DNA of 64,000 nt from Acarospora socialis (Eukaryota > Ascomycota > Lecanoromycetes > Acarosporales > Acarosporaceae). This document shows, one piece after another, positions 44,565 through 56,800 of this stretch; positions within the stretch are counted from its first letter, which is position 1; every line of letters begins with the position of its first letter. Location: assembly GCA_025617375.2 (NCBI GenBank), contig JAMYGW020000007.1, positions 1,178,001 through 1,242,000 on the forward strand, in the 5' to 3' direction. The notes under the pieces are model-generated. The model was given only the letters and a program-made list of their open reading frames with translations, did no database searches and had not been told where the DNA came from. Position numbers and translations under genes: made by a program.

Positions 44565-46125
44565 GACCAGATGGCGTGGGTCCAGCGGCCCTTCTATTCG
44601 GGACGGAGGTTCTCAAACTCTGATATATACGTGGTAGAAATAAATCGAGAGGTGAGGGGCAGGACTTGGTCTACTACCTAGCGTTCGCGTTCGCGTTCGT
44701 GTGGAGGGGTCAAGTATTGGGAGGAGCTGTTGACATAATATTATGATAACGATATTCATTAACAGACAAGATGATTGTGTGTTGCTACGTCTTGCGGCAG
44801 AGGATTGGATGGATATACAGTATTCAAGTCGAGTGGAGACTTCCAGAAGGACAAATCTCGTGATGGCTCCTTTCCCTTTCAGGTCGAGAGTGCATATCAG
44901 ATCTTTAGACATGGCGCAAATCATCTGGCGGCCAACCAAGTAAAGGAATGAGGGCTGACTGTCGGATCCATACCTTACCTTACCTTACCTTATATCCAAC
45001 TACAAACGCTAATGCATCTCACTTTTCCGCAAGCTCAGCGAATGCCGTCTGACACGTGCGTGGGGTTTCCTGACCTCGACTGGTAAATGGTGATGGAGTT
45101 GAGTTTGACTTACTATGGCCATCATCCTCCCCACTTGTTCTGTCTACCGCATTGGCTCTGGGAGTTGCTTGACTTCATGTCCAACAGCGCGCCAGCTAGG
45201 TAACGGTCCGCACAGAAAATCAGCCGTCTACCAGGGCCTCAGAAGCTTAACGTCATGCTGCTTGGGAATGTCTCGTGTCACTGCCCAGGGTAGATCATGA
45301 TGGTTACAGTAGAAGGTTCCGCGGCAGAAACGCCGATGCAGACGTGACCAAAGCTGCTGCCTACACAGCTTCGAGAAAGGGTTGCTGTTCGGCCATGTTA
45401 TTGTTACCTACCTACCTTATGGTCCTGTCATATGTGGCTGTCAGCCCAGGGCATCAGCCGGTTACTCGGCCCCAGCGAAGGTGGATGGATGCGTTGTTAC
45501 GGCCTAGTCGACGAGATGTCAATAGCATTGATCATTATGGTAAAGAGGTTTACTTGACAATTGGCCCAGCAAGGGAATTATCAAACTGGGTTGGTAGGTA
45601 TGTAATTGGAGAAAATGGAAATCTTGTCGGCTCAGGCGAGAAACTCACACAACCCCCCCCCCTTCCCGCCTCTACCTACGGATCCACACAAAGAAAGAAA
45701 CTAAAGTCCGAGACCATCCCATACCGTACAAAGGCGGCCTTAAATCTGTCCCCTTCGGATGCACCGTCATTCTTGACTAGTGCTCAAACATAGAAATGTC
45801 TTCCCTTCCCTCCTCTCTATTGTATAGGTACATCCACCTTCCTCAGCCCCGTCCACCACGGGACTGAAGGAAGCCTCTATCACTCGAAGCAAACTGGCCA
45901 TTCAGTCAGTGATTTGCTGGACCCACTGTCCAACGCCCGTTATACTCGAGATTGATTCAGAGGTGCTTCTCCGCCAAGCTCCCCTCGAATTAGTCCGGAA
46001 AGCTTTGCTTACGGATCTATTACGGTCATCTGTGCTGTCTTCATTTTCAAAACCCTTGCGCACGCGGAGGCTTGCGACAATCGTTTCGTATCTCTTGGCG
46101 CACCGTGGAACCGCGGCAAGGTGAA
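44565..46125. promoter_or_regulatory. Divergent intergenic region, 1.6 kb (ATE1 / Nudix)
   Basis: No coding region supported. Contains a (CTTAC)n run at 44972-44993 and TTACCTACCTACCTTA near 45405. Promoters of both flanking genes must lie here. Confidence 0.45.
44972..44993. repeat. (CTTAC)n short tandem repeat
   Basis: Four CCTTA units in the ATE1/Nudix intergenic region. Confidence 0.8.
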
Positions 46126-46729
46126 ATGGCGCAGAGTAGCCGGTCGATGGAAGCTCGGACTGGGCGAAACAACCAACGTAAGTTAGAGAGCACCAAGAAA
46201 TCCTCTCGTTGCCCAATCCTGGCAGCGTGGAATACAAAACCTTGCAACTACTTTCCGAAAACACTTGGTTGATACATCACTAAACGGACCAACTGTTATA
46301 GGATATGGTTCTCAAGGAGAACGACTGGTGGCCGGCGTCGTCCCGCTTTCCAACGACAAGACCAAAGTCCTCGTAATCCAGTCGACACGCCGCGGCGGCT
46401 GGGTCCTACCCAAAGGAGGCTGGGAGACGGACGAAAAGACGGCCCAAGAGGCCGCATGCCGTGAGGCTTGGGAGGAAGCCGGCGTCCACTGCACCGTTCA
46501 ACGCGATCTAGGCACCATCCCCGAGATGCGGCCGGCAACGCAGCTTACACCGCAGGCGCCGAAGGCATTATACCAGTTCTACGAGGTTAAGGTGGACAAA
46601 GAAGAAGCCAACTACCCCGAGGCAAGCAAAAGGGCGAGGCAGTGGATGTCTTACCCGCAGGCGAAGCAAGCACTTGCCACGAGGCCCGAGTTGATGGAAG
46701 CTCTCAACCGGAGCTCCATCACGCGGTAA
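46126..46729 (+). CDS. aps1: Diphosphoinositol polyphosphate phosphohydrolase, Nudix family (Aps1/Ddp1-like)
   Basis: Exons 46126-46177 and 46302-46729 give 159 aa. Cleaves diphosphoinositol polyphosphates and diadenosine polyphosphates. The first exon supplies MAQSSRSMEARTGRNNQ, joined by C|GTAAGT...ATAG|GA to RYGSQGERLVAGVVPLS, the usual start of this family. The Nudix box is complete: GGWETDEKTAQEAACREAWE, then EAGVH (G-x5-E-x7-R-E-x-x-E-E-x-G). LPKGGWE just before it is also characteristic. The length is normal for fungal homologues. An ATG-free unspliced reading from 46265 would replace the conserved N-terminus with intron sequence, so the spliced form is preferred. Confidence 0.9.
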
Positions 46730-47920
46730 CCATGGAGGAACCCGACGTTCGAGCTTTCACTACGAGATCGATGGAGCTGACTTATGCTCACGAGCGCTTT
46801 GTTGCGTGTGATCGAGCAGCTGGCGGATGTGAAGGCTAGGGATGCGGGTGTGGAGGAATGTGAGATTCAGTGACGACTTCATCTTTGGTCATTCAGATTT
46901 CATAACGTGTCCCGTGCAGACCACTGGGCATTACTTAGACTCCTGGTAGTCCGTGTCGTTTGTATGCGTGTGTGCCTTGCTCTTCCTTTTAAAACATGTC
47001 ACATGTAACGAATCTCTGACACTCAGAGGTACACCTGATGAAATAGACGACAGATCAACTCCTAGCTTCCGTTTCTGGTGCACGGCCAATGGCTACGTTG
47101 TGGATAGGCCATGGACAGCATCGTTGGATTGTTCTCTTCTGAGACGATTCTCACTCCACTTTGCGTACACGCCTGTGATCGCAAGTTCGCTCTATAAAGC
47201 TAACATCTATAGCTTTCAGACTCTGGACTAACTAGGCGCGATCTTGACATTGAGATGTTTCGCCTTTTCCAAAGCAGTCTTTGCCGCGATTAACGGGGAT
47301 GCTAAGGACTCTAGACTCTACCTGACTAACACAGAGAGCACCTCTACTGAAGCGCCGCTCGCTCCTTGAAGCTGTCGCAGGGGCAAACCGTATTTCTCAA
47401 GCAAGCAATCATTCCATTCCCGCTCGCAATCTCGCTTCTCGGGGCTGCAGCCCTAACGATAGAGGGGCCATCCACTCTCCTTCAAGGCTGAGAGTACCTA
47501 CAACAATTCATCCTTCATAGCCCCAGCTTGTTAGCCAGCTAGGGGCAAATCAAGAGACAACGACTCAATTATCCAGCGTGAACTGCGTAATGCAGCGATT
47601 TACCGCACCCTTCTTCTCATACCTGTCATGCTCTGATTATCTTTCGGAGCCCGTACGGAACTCGGCTAGAGCTGGTTATGAACTTCATCCATTGTTACTT
47701 GGGATCTACCCCTTCACTTCACACGCTTCCGCTCGACGTTGTGAATACCACTCATTAACTCTCTTCCGCAGCAAGAACAATAACCCGCCACAAAGCCCGA
47801 TTCTTATACCTCCTTACTCACGCTCAATACAATCAGAACGCTCCCCCCAATGGCACTACTAGACCCACCACTACCATCCTCACCGAATTTACGACCCATT
47901 TGACTAAAACAATCCGCACC
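46730..47920. other. Intergenic, 1.2 kb
   Basis: Nothing recognised. Confidence 0.5.
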
Positions 47921-48631
47921 ATGTTTAGGAGCTTCCTCCAACGACAACCAAGCATTGGATCCATCTCCTCCCACTCCTCTACTTCCTCACACTTTTTCCC
48001 CGACTCGATCTCGGATGAGGAGTACGAACCCACGAGCGACGAAGTGGATATCGGGCATGGGCCTCAGTTAGGCAGAACAGAAGCTCGAGCTCAAGTACAA
48101 GTCCAGGAGCAAGCCCAACTACAGGGACAACCTCAGCCACAAAGCCAACCGGCACCACCGTACCTTCGATTCGATCCGCCGCCGTATGATCTACTCGACC
48201 CTCATCCCCGCAACAACCACAATGCTCCACTCAACCCTTCATCCAACAACCATCCCATCCCCAATACACCCATCAATAACCCTCTACACAACAACGCTTC
48301 AGACGTTCCTTTCATTACCACTACCCCTATCACCATCAACAACAACAACACACTCCCAAAACCCCCTTCTAACCCTCTTTCTCTCCATCCCCCTCCACCA
48401 CCCCCACCGCCTCAACAGCCGAACCCCAACCCCCATTCCCGAACACCATACGATCCGCCCTACGAACCCCGCGCAAACCCACTAACTTACGCCCTTCTGG
48501 GCTTCGCCGCCGCCTACGTCGCCGATTCCGGTTCCGGTTCCGAGGAGCGCCGTCGTAGTCGTTGTCGGCGATATGAAGACTATGACGACTATGATTGCGA
48601 TGATGGTTATGATGGGTATGGTAGGTTTTGA
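47921..48631 (+). CDS. Low-complexity hypothetical protein, possibly frame-disrupted
   Basis: An open frame of 236 codons from ATG 47921: MFRSFLQRQPSIGSISSHSS, a Gln-rich stretch (VQVQEQAQLQGQPQPQSQPA), Asn/Pro-rich sequence, a Pro run, then a short hydrophobic segment (PLTYALLGFAAAYVADSGSG) and a basic/acidic tail (EERRRSRCRRYEDYDDYDCD). After its stop, another frame continues the same character (DYHERDRGRDRGRDRFDDRY) to about 48760, so the true gene may extend by splicing or be frame-shifted. A Tyr/Asp/Arg tail of this sort occurs in fungal cell-surface-associated proteins, but no domain is recognised. It could also be a non-coding low-complexity tract. Confidence 0.45.
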   Translation: MFRSFLQRQPSIGSISSHSSTSSHFFPDSISDEEYEPTSDEVDIGHGPQLGRTEARAQVQVQEQAQLQGQPQPQSQPAPPYLRFDPPPYDLLDPHPRNNHNAPLNPSSNNHPIPNTPINNPLHNNASDVPFITTTPITINNNNTLPKPPSNPLSLHPPPPPPPPQQPNPNPHSRTPYDPPYEPRANPLTYALLGFAAAYVADSGSGSEERRRSRCRRYEDYDDYDCDDGYDGYGRF

Positions 48632-49081
48632 CTATCACGAGAGGGACAGAGGTAGGGACAGGGGTCGGGATAGGTTCGACGATAGGTACGATGACGGTTA
48701 TGGTAGGGATAGGTACAGGTATGGGTGGAGGGACAGGTGTCGCTGTCGGCGGAGTGGATGGGGAGTGGGAAGAGGAAGAGTGAGGCGGTACTTTGGATCG
48801 GGATCCGGAGCGAGAAGTTGGAGACGGATGAGGAGGGATGTTACAAGGTCCGTGAGGATGGGGCTGGGGTTACGCTCGTGAGTGTGTTTGCGGGGAGGTT
48901 GAGTTTGATGGATCGGTACTGAGGTGGGAGGTTGGTCCTGTTGGGGTTGTTTGCGGGGTTGGAGAGTTTGGATTCCGGGTTGCTTTAGAACTAAGCTTGA
49001 CATGTAGATGTTCGATCATCGATGCTTCAGGGTCCGGCAATTAGATGAAACTTGAAGCTTTTCAAGATACTTTCATCTCTA
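48632..49081. other. Intergenic / possible extension of low-complexity gene
   Basis: GGGATAGG/GGGACAGG-type purine-rich repeats at 48645-48740; otherwise nothing recognised. Confidence 0.45.
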
Positions 49082-50892
49082 TCACCCAGCGGCGAGATCG
49101 ATGTGAGAGCGTGAAGCATCCGGTACATCCGGCAAACCATTGATCTCCCCCTTCTTTTTCATCTGCTCGCTCGCATCCTCCTGCAAGCTCAAATACATTT
49201 CCTCCGCACTCTTGATACACTGCATGTTCGCGCCCAACTTATTCATCGTCTCCACCCACTCCTCGTACGGATCGGAGTCGAACACGATCCCGCCACCAGC
49301 TTGCAGGTACGCCACGCCATCCATCACAAGCATAGTTCGCAGCGCGATACACGTGTCCATAGCGCCCTCATCTTCTTTCCTGCCCGCTTCGGAACCAACG
49401 CTTACGCTGCCGTAGCCGAAATAGCCCACCGCCCCGGCGTATACGCCGCGCTTCTCGTTCTCCAGCTCGGCGATCAACTCCATCGCTTTGACTTTCGGCG
49501 CCCCGCTCACCGTGCCGGCGGGGAAAATGCTCCTGAAAGCGTCGAAGCGCGTCATGCCTTGTCTCAGCACGCCCGAGACTTGTGAGACGAGGTGCTGCAC
49601 GTGTGAGAATTTCTCGACGACCATCAGCCTGTCAACTCGAGTCGAGAGCGGGTCGCAAACTCGGTTGACATCGTTGCGGGCGAGGTCGACGAGCATGACA
49701 TGCTCGGCTCGGTCCTTCACCGATCTTCGGAGTTCGTCGGCTAGCTGCTCGTCCTCCTCGGGCGTTTTGCCTCTTTTCACCGTTCCCGCGATTGGATGTG
49801 TGATGATGCGGCCCTTTTCGGCTTTTACGAGGAGCTCGGGGCTGGCGCCTACGAGTTGGAAATCCTCGCAGTCGATGTAGAAGAGGTACGGAGATGGGTT
49901 CACGGTGCGGAGCTGTCGGTAGATGTTGAATGGATGGAGATTTGTCGGGCGTGAGAAGCGCTGTGACGGGACGGCTTGGATGATGTCGCCGGTGGCGATG
50001 TGTTTCTTGAGAGTGGTGACGTGTTTCTCGTAGCCTTCGCGGCCGATGTTGGAGGTATATTCTTGATTCACTCGTATTGGTGCTTGTGAAGGGAGGTGGG
50101 TTTCGGAACTTGTGAGGAGGGCCACCATTGCGTCGATGGCTGATTGTCCCTCTGCGTATGCTTCAGGTAAATGGTCTATACTCGAAGGAACTCTGAGGTA
50201 CGTGACAACTTGCACCTTCTGGAAAAAGTGATCAAAAGCGACGATGGTGTTGAAGAGCATGAAGAAGCTTTCCGGTACTTTCAGGATATCTTTCATTGGC
50301 CGTGCTGTCCTTGGTTCAAAGTATCGGACACAGTCGTACCCCACGTAGCCAATCGCACCGCCGGTGAGGGGAGGTAAACTCAGACCGGGTATTGTTGCGA
50401 CCGCACATTGTGATAGCTCTCGCTCAAGGAGAGTTAGGGGATCTGTTTCCGGTCCGTGGCCGGGGCCTGTTTTGAGCACCTTTCGTGGATCTGCGGTCGA
50501 CCAATCAGACCCTGCGGAGACCTCAGAGAGACTGAGACTCAATACCTGCCCCGACAAAACTATATCTACCTATCGTCTCTGGTGTTGCAGCGCTCTCGAA
50601 GAGAAAGGACAATTTTGACTTCGATCTTTAGTTCCGGTCAGGAACAGCTTTGTTGGTGTGGCACATTTGGTGACTCACCTGGCCGATATTCTAAGGTATG
50701 CAAGCGATGGAGTGAGGAGGTCGGCAGGTATCGAAGCACTCATAGGTATGAGATTTGGCGCATTTTGGGAATCTACCACGTTGGAGAGGATTTCACGAGC
50801 AGCATCGAGCGAAGGTTGTATGCTGGCCTAGTTGAGGGTTGAGCTTGTATTCATATGGCCATTGGCAGCGGTACACATACTCTTGGAGCCAT
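49082..50892 (-). CDS. TRP2: Anthranilate synthase component I
   Basis: Converts chorismate to anthranilate, first step of tryptophan synthesis, with the glutamine amidotransferase component. Exons (minus): 50892-50881, 50827-50679, 50625-50546 and 50490-49082; 549 aa. The first exon is only 12 nt (MAPR), joined to ASIQPSLDAAREILSNVVDS. The second and third introns give ADLLTPSLAYLRISARSKSK and FVGADPRKVLKTGPGHG, as expected for Trp2. The C-terminal chorismate-binding domain is complete: GDIIQAVPSQRFSRPTNLHP, PSPYLFYIDCEDFQLVGASP, HPIAGTVKRGKTPEEDEQLA, DLARNDVNRVCDP, FPAGTVSGAPKVKAMELIAE and AGGGIVFDSDP. Reading straight through the third intron starts with the unrelated MSGQVLSLSLSE. Confidence 0.94.
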
Positions 50893-51266
50893 CTTTGGTA
50901 TTGCCTCCGCTTCCGATGCAATGATATCCCGGAAAACACAGCAGAAGGAAATAATTTATGTGTACTCGAACCGTTCTCTGATTTCGTATTGTCGCCGGCG
51001 TTACCGTCAAATAATTCCGCTTGTGTTTGGTACGAGTACTTGTAAATGTACATACGGTAACTGTACCAGTCTAACGGGCCTCGGGTGGATCCGAAGGAGG
51101 GACCGGGACCCTTAAAGGGCTGTGCAGATCCCCCGCTACGCCTATCAACAACCCTGCCGGCATCTCATAACATCTCCACATTATCAGACCGAGAGCCAAC
51201 TTCGAGATTCGAATTCACACAAGACGTATTCATCCCGAGCTAGTTTTCTAAGAACTACATCTCGAG
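50893..51266. promoter_or_regulatory. Divergent intergenic region (TRP2 / coiled-coil protein)
   Basis: 374 bp shared upstream region. GTACGAGTACTTGTAAATGTACATACGG at about 51029-51056 is rich in GTAC palindromes. No TGACTCA-type Gcn4/CpcA site was seen in this stretch, although TGAGTCACC occurs in intron 2 of TRP2 (about 50672-50680). Confidence 0.4.
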
Positions 51267-52138
51267 ATGGCCGGGTACGCCCAGACCCGACAACATTGTC
51301 AGACGCGTTTCTTCCAATACCCTTCTCCGACATCTGAGAACTTCACCGATTCGGCCATCGGCAGCGAGATCATGAATGACCCAAAGAGTCGGTTGCAGAC
51401 CAGGTGGGATGACTTGCAGAGGCGAATTATACGCAGTTCACTCGCGGACGAGACCGTGACTGCAATACACGAGAGTCTGGATCATATCGGCGATCTTCTG
51501 TCATCCGACACCGCAGGGACAGAATCAGAGACAAACGTGAAGGTTGGGCTTGGTATCTCCGGAGTCGAGATAGCCGACCCGGACTACAGTTTGGAAGCCT
51601 CAACGCCAACCGGCCCCGATGCGCCAGAAGGTATATGCCGAGCACAGCCGCAGGACACAATGTTGGCGCAGTCACAAGCTCTTCTGGTACGCGTAATACA
51701 CGCAGTGGAACAGCTCCGACTCCGCGAGGAAGAGTTCAGGGTAAGTAATCATCCGAACCGCAGCGTCGACAACGCCACGCCTAACACACCGTATAGCATC
51801 TCCACGACGTTGCGATAATCAAGGCAGAAGCAGGAGCGCAACGGATCCTGCGACTAGAATCCGAAGTGAACGAGCTGTATGTCCCTACCGACAGCACCGC
51901 AACCCTCTTGAACTCCATACTTATGGCAATTCTGCGCAGGGAAAACGAGAGCGTAAAGGACCAATCCGAGCTCACTTTTCTGAAGCTCAGTCTGAGGATG
52001 CTCGAAATCCAAGCCGATCCGTATATTCCCGAAGACGACAGAGATGGCCTGCGAGAGGGGATCAGAAGGTGGAAACTGGATTGGGCCAATGTCGACCAAC
52101 GACGTCGTGCTAGGCGGAAGAAGACGCAGGTTGACTAA
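51267..52138 (+). CDS. Hypothetical coiled-coil protein
   Basis: Exons 51267-51740 and 51797-52138 (intron GTAAGT...TATAG) give 271 aa. Predominantly helical: SRLQTRWDDLQRRIIRSSLA, AIHESLDHIGDLLSS, SQALLVRVIHAVEQLRLREE, then after the splice HLHDVAIIKAEAGAQRILRL, and LRMLEIQADPYIPEDDRDGL near the end, finishing in a basic RRRARRKKTQ cluster that could be a nuclear-localisation signal. The middle (residues 75-125) is acidic and Ser/Thr/Pro-rich. I recognise no family. Splicing phase, open frames and clean termination make it a credible gene. Confidence 0.7.
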
Positions 52139-53101
52139 CGATGTGTGAAGACTCAGTCCGTAGCATTCACTTCGGCCGTGTATTTAGCATTGCGCACCTC
52201 CGCCCGATTTCAGTGTCGAGCAATACTGGCGAGTGTGATGGACCATTGCTCTCATGCCTGCGATTAAGACCGCAGACAGAGCTTTGCATCGTACGGTTGT
52301 CGACTATTTCAAGGTGTTCAAGACTGGTCGCTGGGAGTAGATCATCCAATAAAGACGAATGGTATAAGCTACATATGCATCATTGATTTCGGGTGAAAGC
52401 AAACTGATCTACGGAGTACTTGCAAGCACAGCAGAGCTCTAAGCGAGGACACTATCAGGGGTAAATCTACTTGGAGGCCGATACAAGAGGAAAACAGATA
52501 ATAAACATCGACTCAGAATGGTTCTGATCAACCAAGGTTACTCAAGACTTTTCGGCGTTCGAGCAGAGTATCGTAAGCCCACTTACCTGTACTTAGCTTG
52601 GCTACCTCTCCGTTCGGGTGTCGTGCACAATATCTGAAAATATCTTCAACAAGAGGCCGATCCACCCCCAGCTTAAGCTCATACGAGAAATTTGACTGGC
52701 TACCAACCCCAACTCAAGGATTTCTTCAGACTTAGCCCCTCAAGTTGGGTCACGGCTAGTTGACAGCTGCTTCTGTGAAATGATAGGGCAGGCAATGATG
52801 ATGATGTTGTTTTGTCCTCTATTCTAGCGGCAAGATCTCCACATCCCTAATTATGGCTTGCAATGGGGAACTACCTCTCAAGTCGGGTTTGCCCACCAAA
52901 GACAATACATAATACGCTCGTTGAAACCACCAGAAATAGGGCTGGTAGCACTGAGGCGGCTCCCCATAATTCCTCAGTGGTTTCAGCCTGATCCTTCACC
53001 CTCTCACTCCTTTCTTTCCTTGCATTATATATCTTCCACTGTCCTTTTAGATCCTTCCACGGTTTGTCATTTCTCCTTTCCTGCAACTTACTTAAACTAA
53101 T
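52139..53101. other. Intergenic, 1 kb
   Basis: No gene seen. The last 120 bases are CT-rich and probably contain the promoter and leader of the secreted-protein gene. Confidence 0.5.
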
Positions 53102-53849
53102 ATGGTTCAACATCTCCATGTCATTCTTCTGGCCCTGTTAATCGCTTCCGTATCGCTGGTAGCAGCATCCTGCTACAGCCTCGATGGCTTCCTTGTCGGT
53201 GTTGCGGATTTTATTCCATGCAATCAAAATCTTGGATCAACGTCTATGTGCTGCGCAACAAACCGCACATACGGACCTTCTCAAAATCCATCGGGCGCAC
53301 TCGCCCGAGACCAGTGCCTGCCTAACGGACTCTGCCAGAGTACCCACAACGACCTTAGTGGAGTTGTAATCTATGAGTATTGGCGGGAATCTTGCAGTTC
53401 AAGGACTTGGGATGGTTGCCTACAGGATGTGTGCAATAGCACTGCTGTAAGTGCAAGCTCCAACTAGCCAGAAGGGTAAGAGACAACAGTCTAACCAGTT
53501 AATCAAACCAGGACAACAGCAACATAACACCTTGCGGTGATACCTACAACGTAACCAAATGGTGCTGCGGACGCAATGCCAGCAGCTGCTGTTCCGACTG
53601 GGAGCACCATCCCGATGTTGTCTCAATACCTTCACACTTGCCCAGACCGTCACATCAACGTCTTCCACAATACAAAAATCGTCCAGTGCACCAGTGACCC
53701 CAAGCATAACACCCACTCCAAAGCGCGGCGATCTTTTCACTGGCGCAAAGGCGGGTATAGCCGTAGGGGTAGCAATGGGCGCGCTAATGTTGGGAATCGG
53801 TTTTTATATTGCTTCAGTGGCGGTAAGACGGAGGAGGGAGGGACGTTAG
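53102..53849 (+). pseudogene. Cys-rich secreted/membrane protein with a probable frameshift
   Basis: Exon 1 (53102-53446) encodes a signal peptide (MVQHLHVILLALLIASVSLV, cleavage near AASC) and a Cys-rich ectodomain (PCNQNLGSTSMCCATN, QCLPNGLC, CLQDVCNSTA). After an intron (GTAAGT...CCAG, acceptor at about 53511) exon 2 continues ITPCGDTYNVTKWCCGRNAS and SCCSD. From about 53597 the family-like sequence moves to another frame: NTFTLAQTVTSTSS, a Thr/Pro-rich stalk, and a membrane helix AKAGIAVGVAMGALMLGIGF with a basic tail RRRREGR. The original frame ends at 53700. This layout (Cys-rich, S/T stalk, one TM, short basic tail) is common among Pezizomycotina surface proteins. An undetected tiny intron or assembly error could also explain the frame change. 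Confidence 0.6.
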
Positions 53850-56800
53850 GTACAAAAGCAGCAACATACACTTGCGCGGGGTCTAAATGAGCGGCAAGGG
53901 TACCCGATGATACATCAGGCGTACAAACTTAACTCCTCGGGCGTGGCCGAAATGCCAGGTGAATGCCTACGAGATATCGCGTGAAAGACACCACCTATGG
54001 CCAATGGTTGGAAGGATAGCGGTGAGTTCCTGGATCCTTGACCCGAAAGCCGCAAATGGGGAAGCGGAAGGAAGAAGGGAAGAAGAAGATTATATGCAAT
54101 CAAATCAGTTTCTATACTCTTTGTAGCACTTAGTATAAGGATTATAATATTGAATCTTGAGCTAGATATTCCAAGTTGTGCGATGAGGGAAATCTATGCT
54201 GTGGTAGAGTATGGGCGGCTGATATATCAGTAGAATTAAATAGTTCTTACTCGGCCGCAATCATACAGTATTCGACTGACAGGAACAGCCAAGGGGAGAG
54301 TGTCCGGCTGGGGGCAATAGAATGTCTTCCGAAACTCGGACCATGTTCAACTAGGCAATAAACAAGGTATCGAGACATGTTCAATAGAATTTTTGCCAAA
54401 GCACCCCAAAAATATTGTACTGGTGTGTGATGTTCTCAATCAGAATAGTGGATCGGATACACCTTACTCTTGCTTTGTTCCGAAGCAAAACCCTCACGCC
54501 TTGAAAATTGACCACACATGTCCGACTGGATGAAGAGATTATGGTTCTCCCTCTTCCAGAAATGATTGGGATTGACAATCTGTAAGTCCAGTCTCCGCAA
54601 CAACTACACGCCGGATGATTTCCGGATCGTCGGTGACAAGCTTATTGGTTCCATTCTGAGTCAGGTGCCCTGACCGTTGCCGACGTCAACCTCCAACCTA
54701 TGAAGTCTGCATGTAACGAGAACAGCCGAGCCATATTCCTGCACGCTTCGTAATATTACAAGTCTATACAACCGCCTCTCGCTGTGTTCGCCATCCAGAT
54801 CGAGGAGAATGAAGCGAGCCAGGTGCTTTTGAAGTGGCGGAGGTGGTTCCAGAACCGCAGAGCGGAGACAATGAAAAGAGGAGAAGCAGTGAGAGGTATG
54901 AAGGGAAGAAGACATAGAGAAGAATGGGATAAACAAGGAGGAATGTAGCTGCCGAAATGATTGACATCTCAGCCAGATTCCCTTGCTCGAAGCTATCGGA
55001 GAAGTACTCAATGAACAACTGTGCGTATTGATGACTTGAGTCAACATGGTAAGAGAGAAAAGAACAGGTAAGTGCAATATGTTATGACATGGGATAGAAA
55101 GTCGAGTTTGTGGTCTTTGGAGGACTGCAACAGTGTAAATGTAGTAATTGCTAATGGACTACTACCTGCCCTCTTTGCGGTGGCCTTTTGTGGAGTATTG
55201 TCGCCAACCCTGATGCTTCATACCTAGTCTTGACTGTGGTCGATAGCTATACCTCACGAAACTGGAGCGACCCGGGTCGGAGCAATCACAGGTCTCAACT
55301 CGCCACAAGACATACATCATCTCGTATGTGAGCTTTGTATGCATGTCAACCTCCTCCTCTTCCTAGTTGCCACGAAGTAAGGACACCCCGAAAAGATGGT
55401 TGGGACTGTACAGTATCATGCGGATGGGTTAGGTAGGTAGATGAAACTGTCGTGCTTTTACTTGCAGATCTGATCCGCGTTAGGGTCAGAGTGCTTCTCT
55501 CTTGCAAAGCCTGCCTGAAATGTCGTCAATGGATCCATAGCTGTATGGGGCAGGGCAATATCCACTGCTTGAATGATTCGTAGGAGATAGTGCAGGAACT
55601 ACTCTGTGTCTGACAATCAAACCTTTAGGGAGTACATAAAAGATCATCATCAACTGTCAATGATAATAACGCTATATCACCGAAATGATAATAGCATTTG
55701 ACAACCGGATGATCCCAATCGACATCTGAGCAATCTATCCACTGCTTCACTGGTCAAGTTGTCTTCCCGTCTCTTTCCCACCATAGAGGGTTGACTTACC
55801 CCGGAAAGCGTACCTACAGTACCTTAGCTTCGCATGATGCCGCTGCAACTAATTCGTTCAAGGAACTTCCGCTGTTCACATGCCCTCTTGTGAAGGAAAT
55901 ATGTGCGAATTGCCCCAGGACGCCGGATGTAGATTTCTCTAGATTGCTCGGCTGTTGCGGTATAGTTCGAGGAAGTGGAAGGCGAGCGAGGCTGTGCTCG
56001 GGTCTTGATACAGATTCGCAGGATATCATGACGTCTGAAATGCTCAAGTAGAGCTCATGGAGAATCCATTATGGTTCTATTAAATCCCAACCGCTTGGTT
56101 CACACCATCAAAGTGATGCGATGTGCTGGAGAAGCACCTACGAGTTCTTGTCCCGCTTTGCCTTACACCTGGAGTTGTTGAAGGTGGAGTTGTACAACGT
56201 TACTACACCTGTCATAAGGTAGTACTTCCCCTCAGCACAACATGTGCAATATAATAGCATGAGGGGCTTGCCCAGGTTCCAGAAGCAGTGTTTCTACCCG
56301 GCACGCTCGAGTCTAGATGGCGCACCATGCGTTTCGGACAAGCATCCGTGGTCCAGGTACACTATAATGGCGTGGTGGCGCGCGGTAGCTGTAGCGCCAG
56401 ACTGGGGTTGTTCGAGATCTGGATAGTGATACTCCGTGCTTGATGGGGCCTTGACCGGTTCTCCTACCCTGATTGCAACCTCCTGTCAGCGAATATAACT
56501 TGTCGACCCGATCGCAGATCACAGTGCCATACTCCATGATAGAACCGTGAAAACTTGTGATCAATCGTCTTTGCAGATATATCTGTCTATCCATTGGTAA
56601 TATTCCGGACACAAGAATCATGGCTCTTGTGGCGGAATGTGTGCGGTTTTCCAGAGTAGCTTTTGGGACCGAGAACGTCGTAACAGGAGAGACGTCTCCG
56701 CGTTCGCGGAAGGAGGAGGTAATTGACCCCACAATCCCCATATTTGATACATTCATTTCTCTGACGAAGCCCAGCTCCAGACGGCAAGCCTCGTAGAGGA

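Noticed and set aside
49140-49880. Plus-strand frames opposite TRP2
   Set aside because: Antisense shadows of a clearly recognisable conserved gene.
54661-55077. 138-codon minus-strand frame with hydrophobic stretches
   Set aside because: No domain, no splice partner and overlapped by another frame with equal merit.
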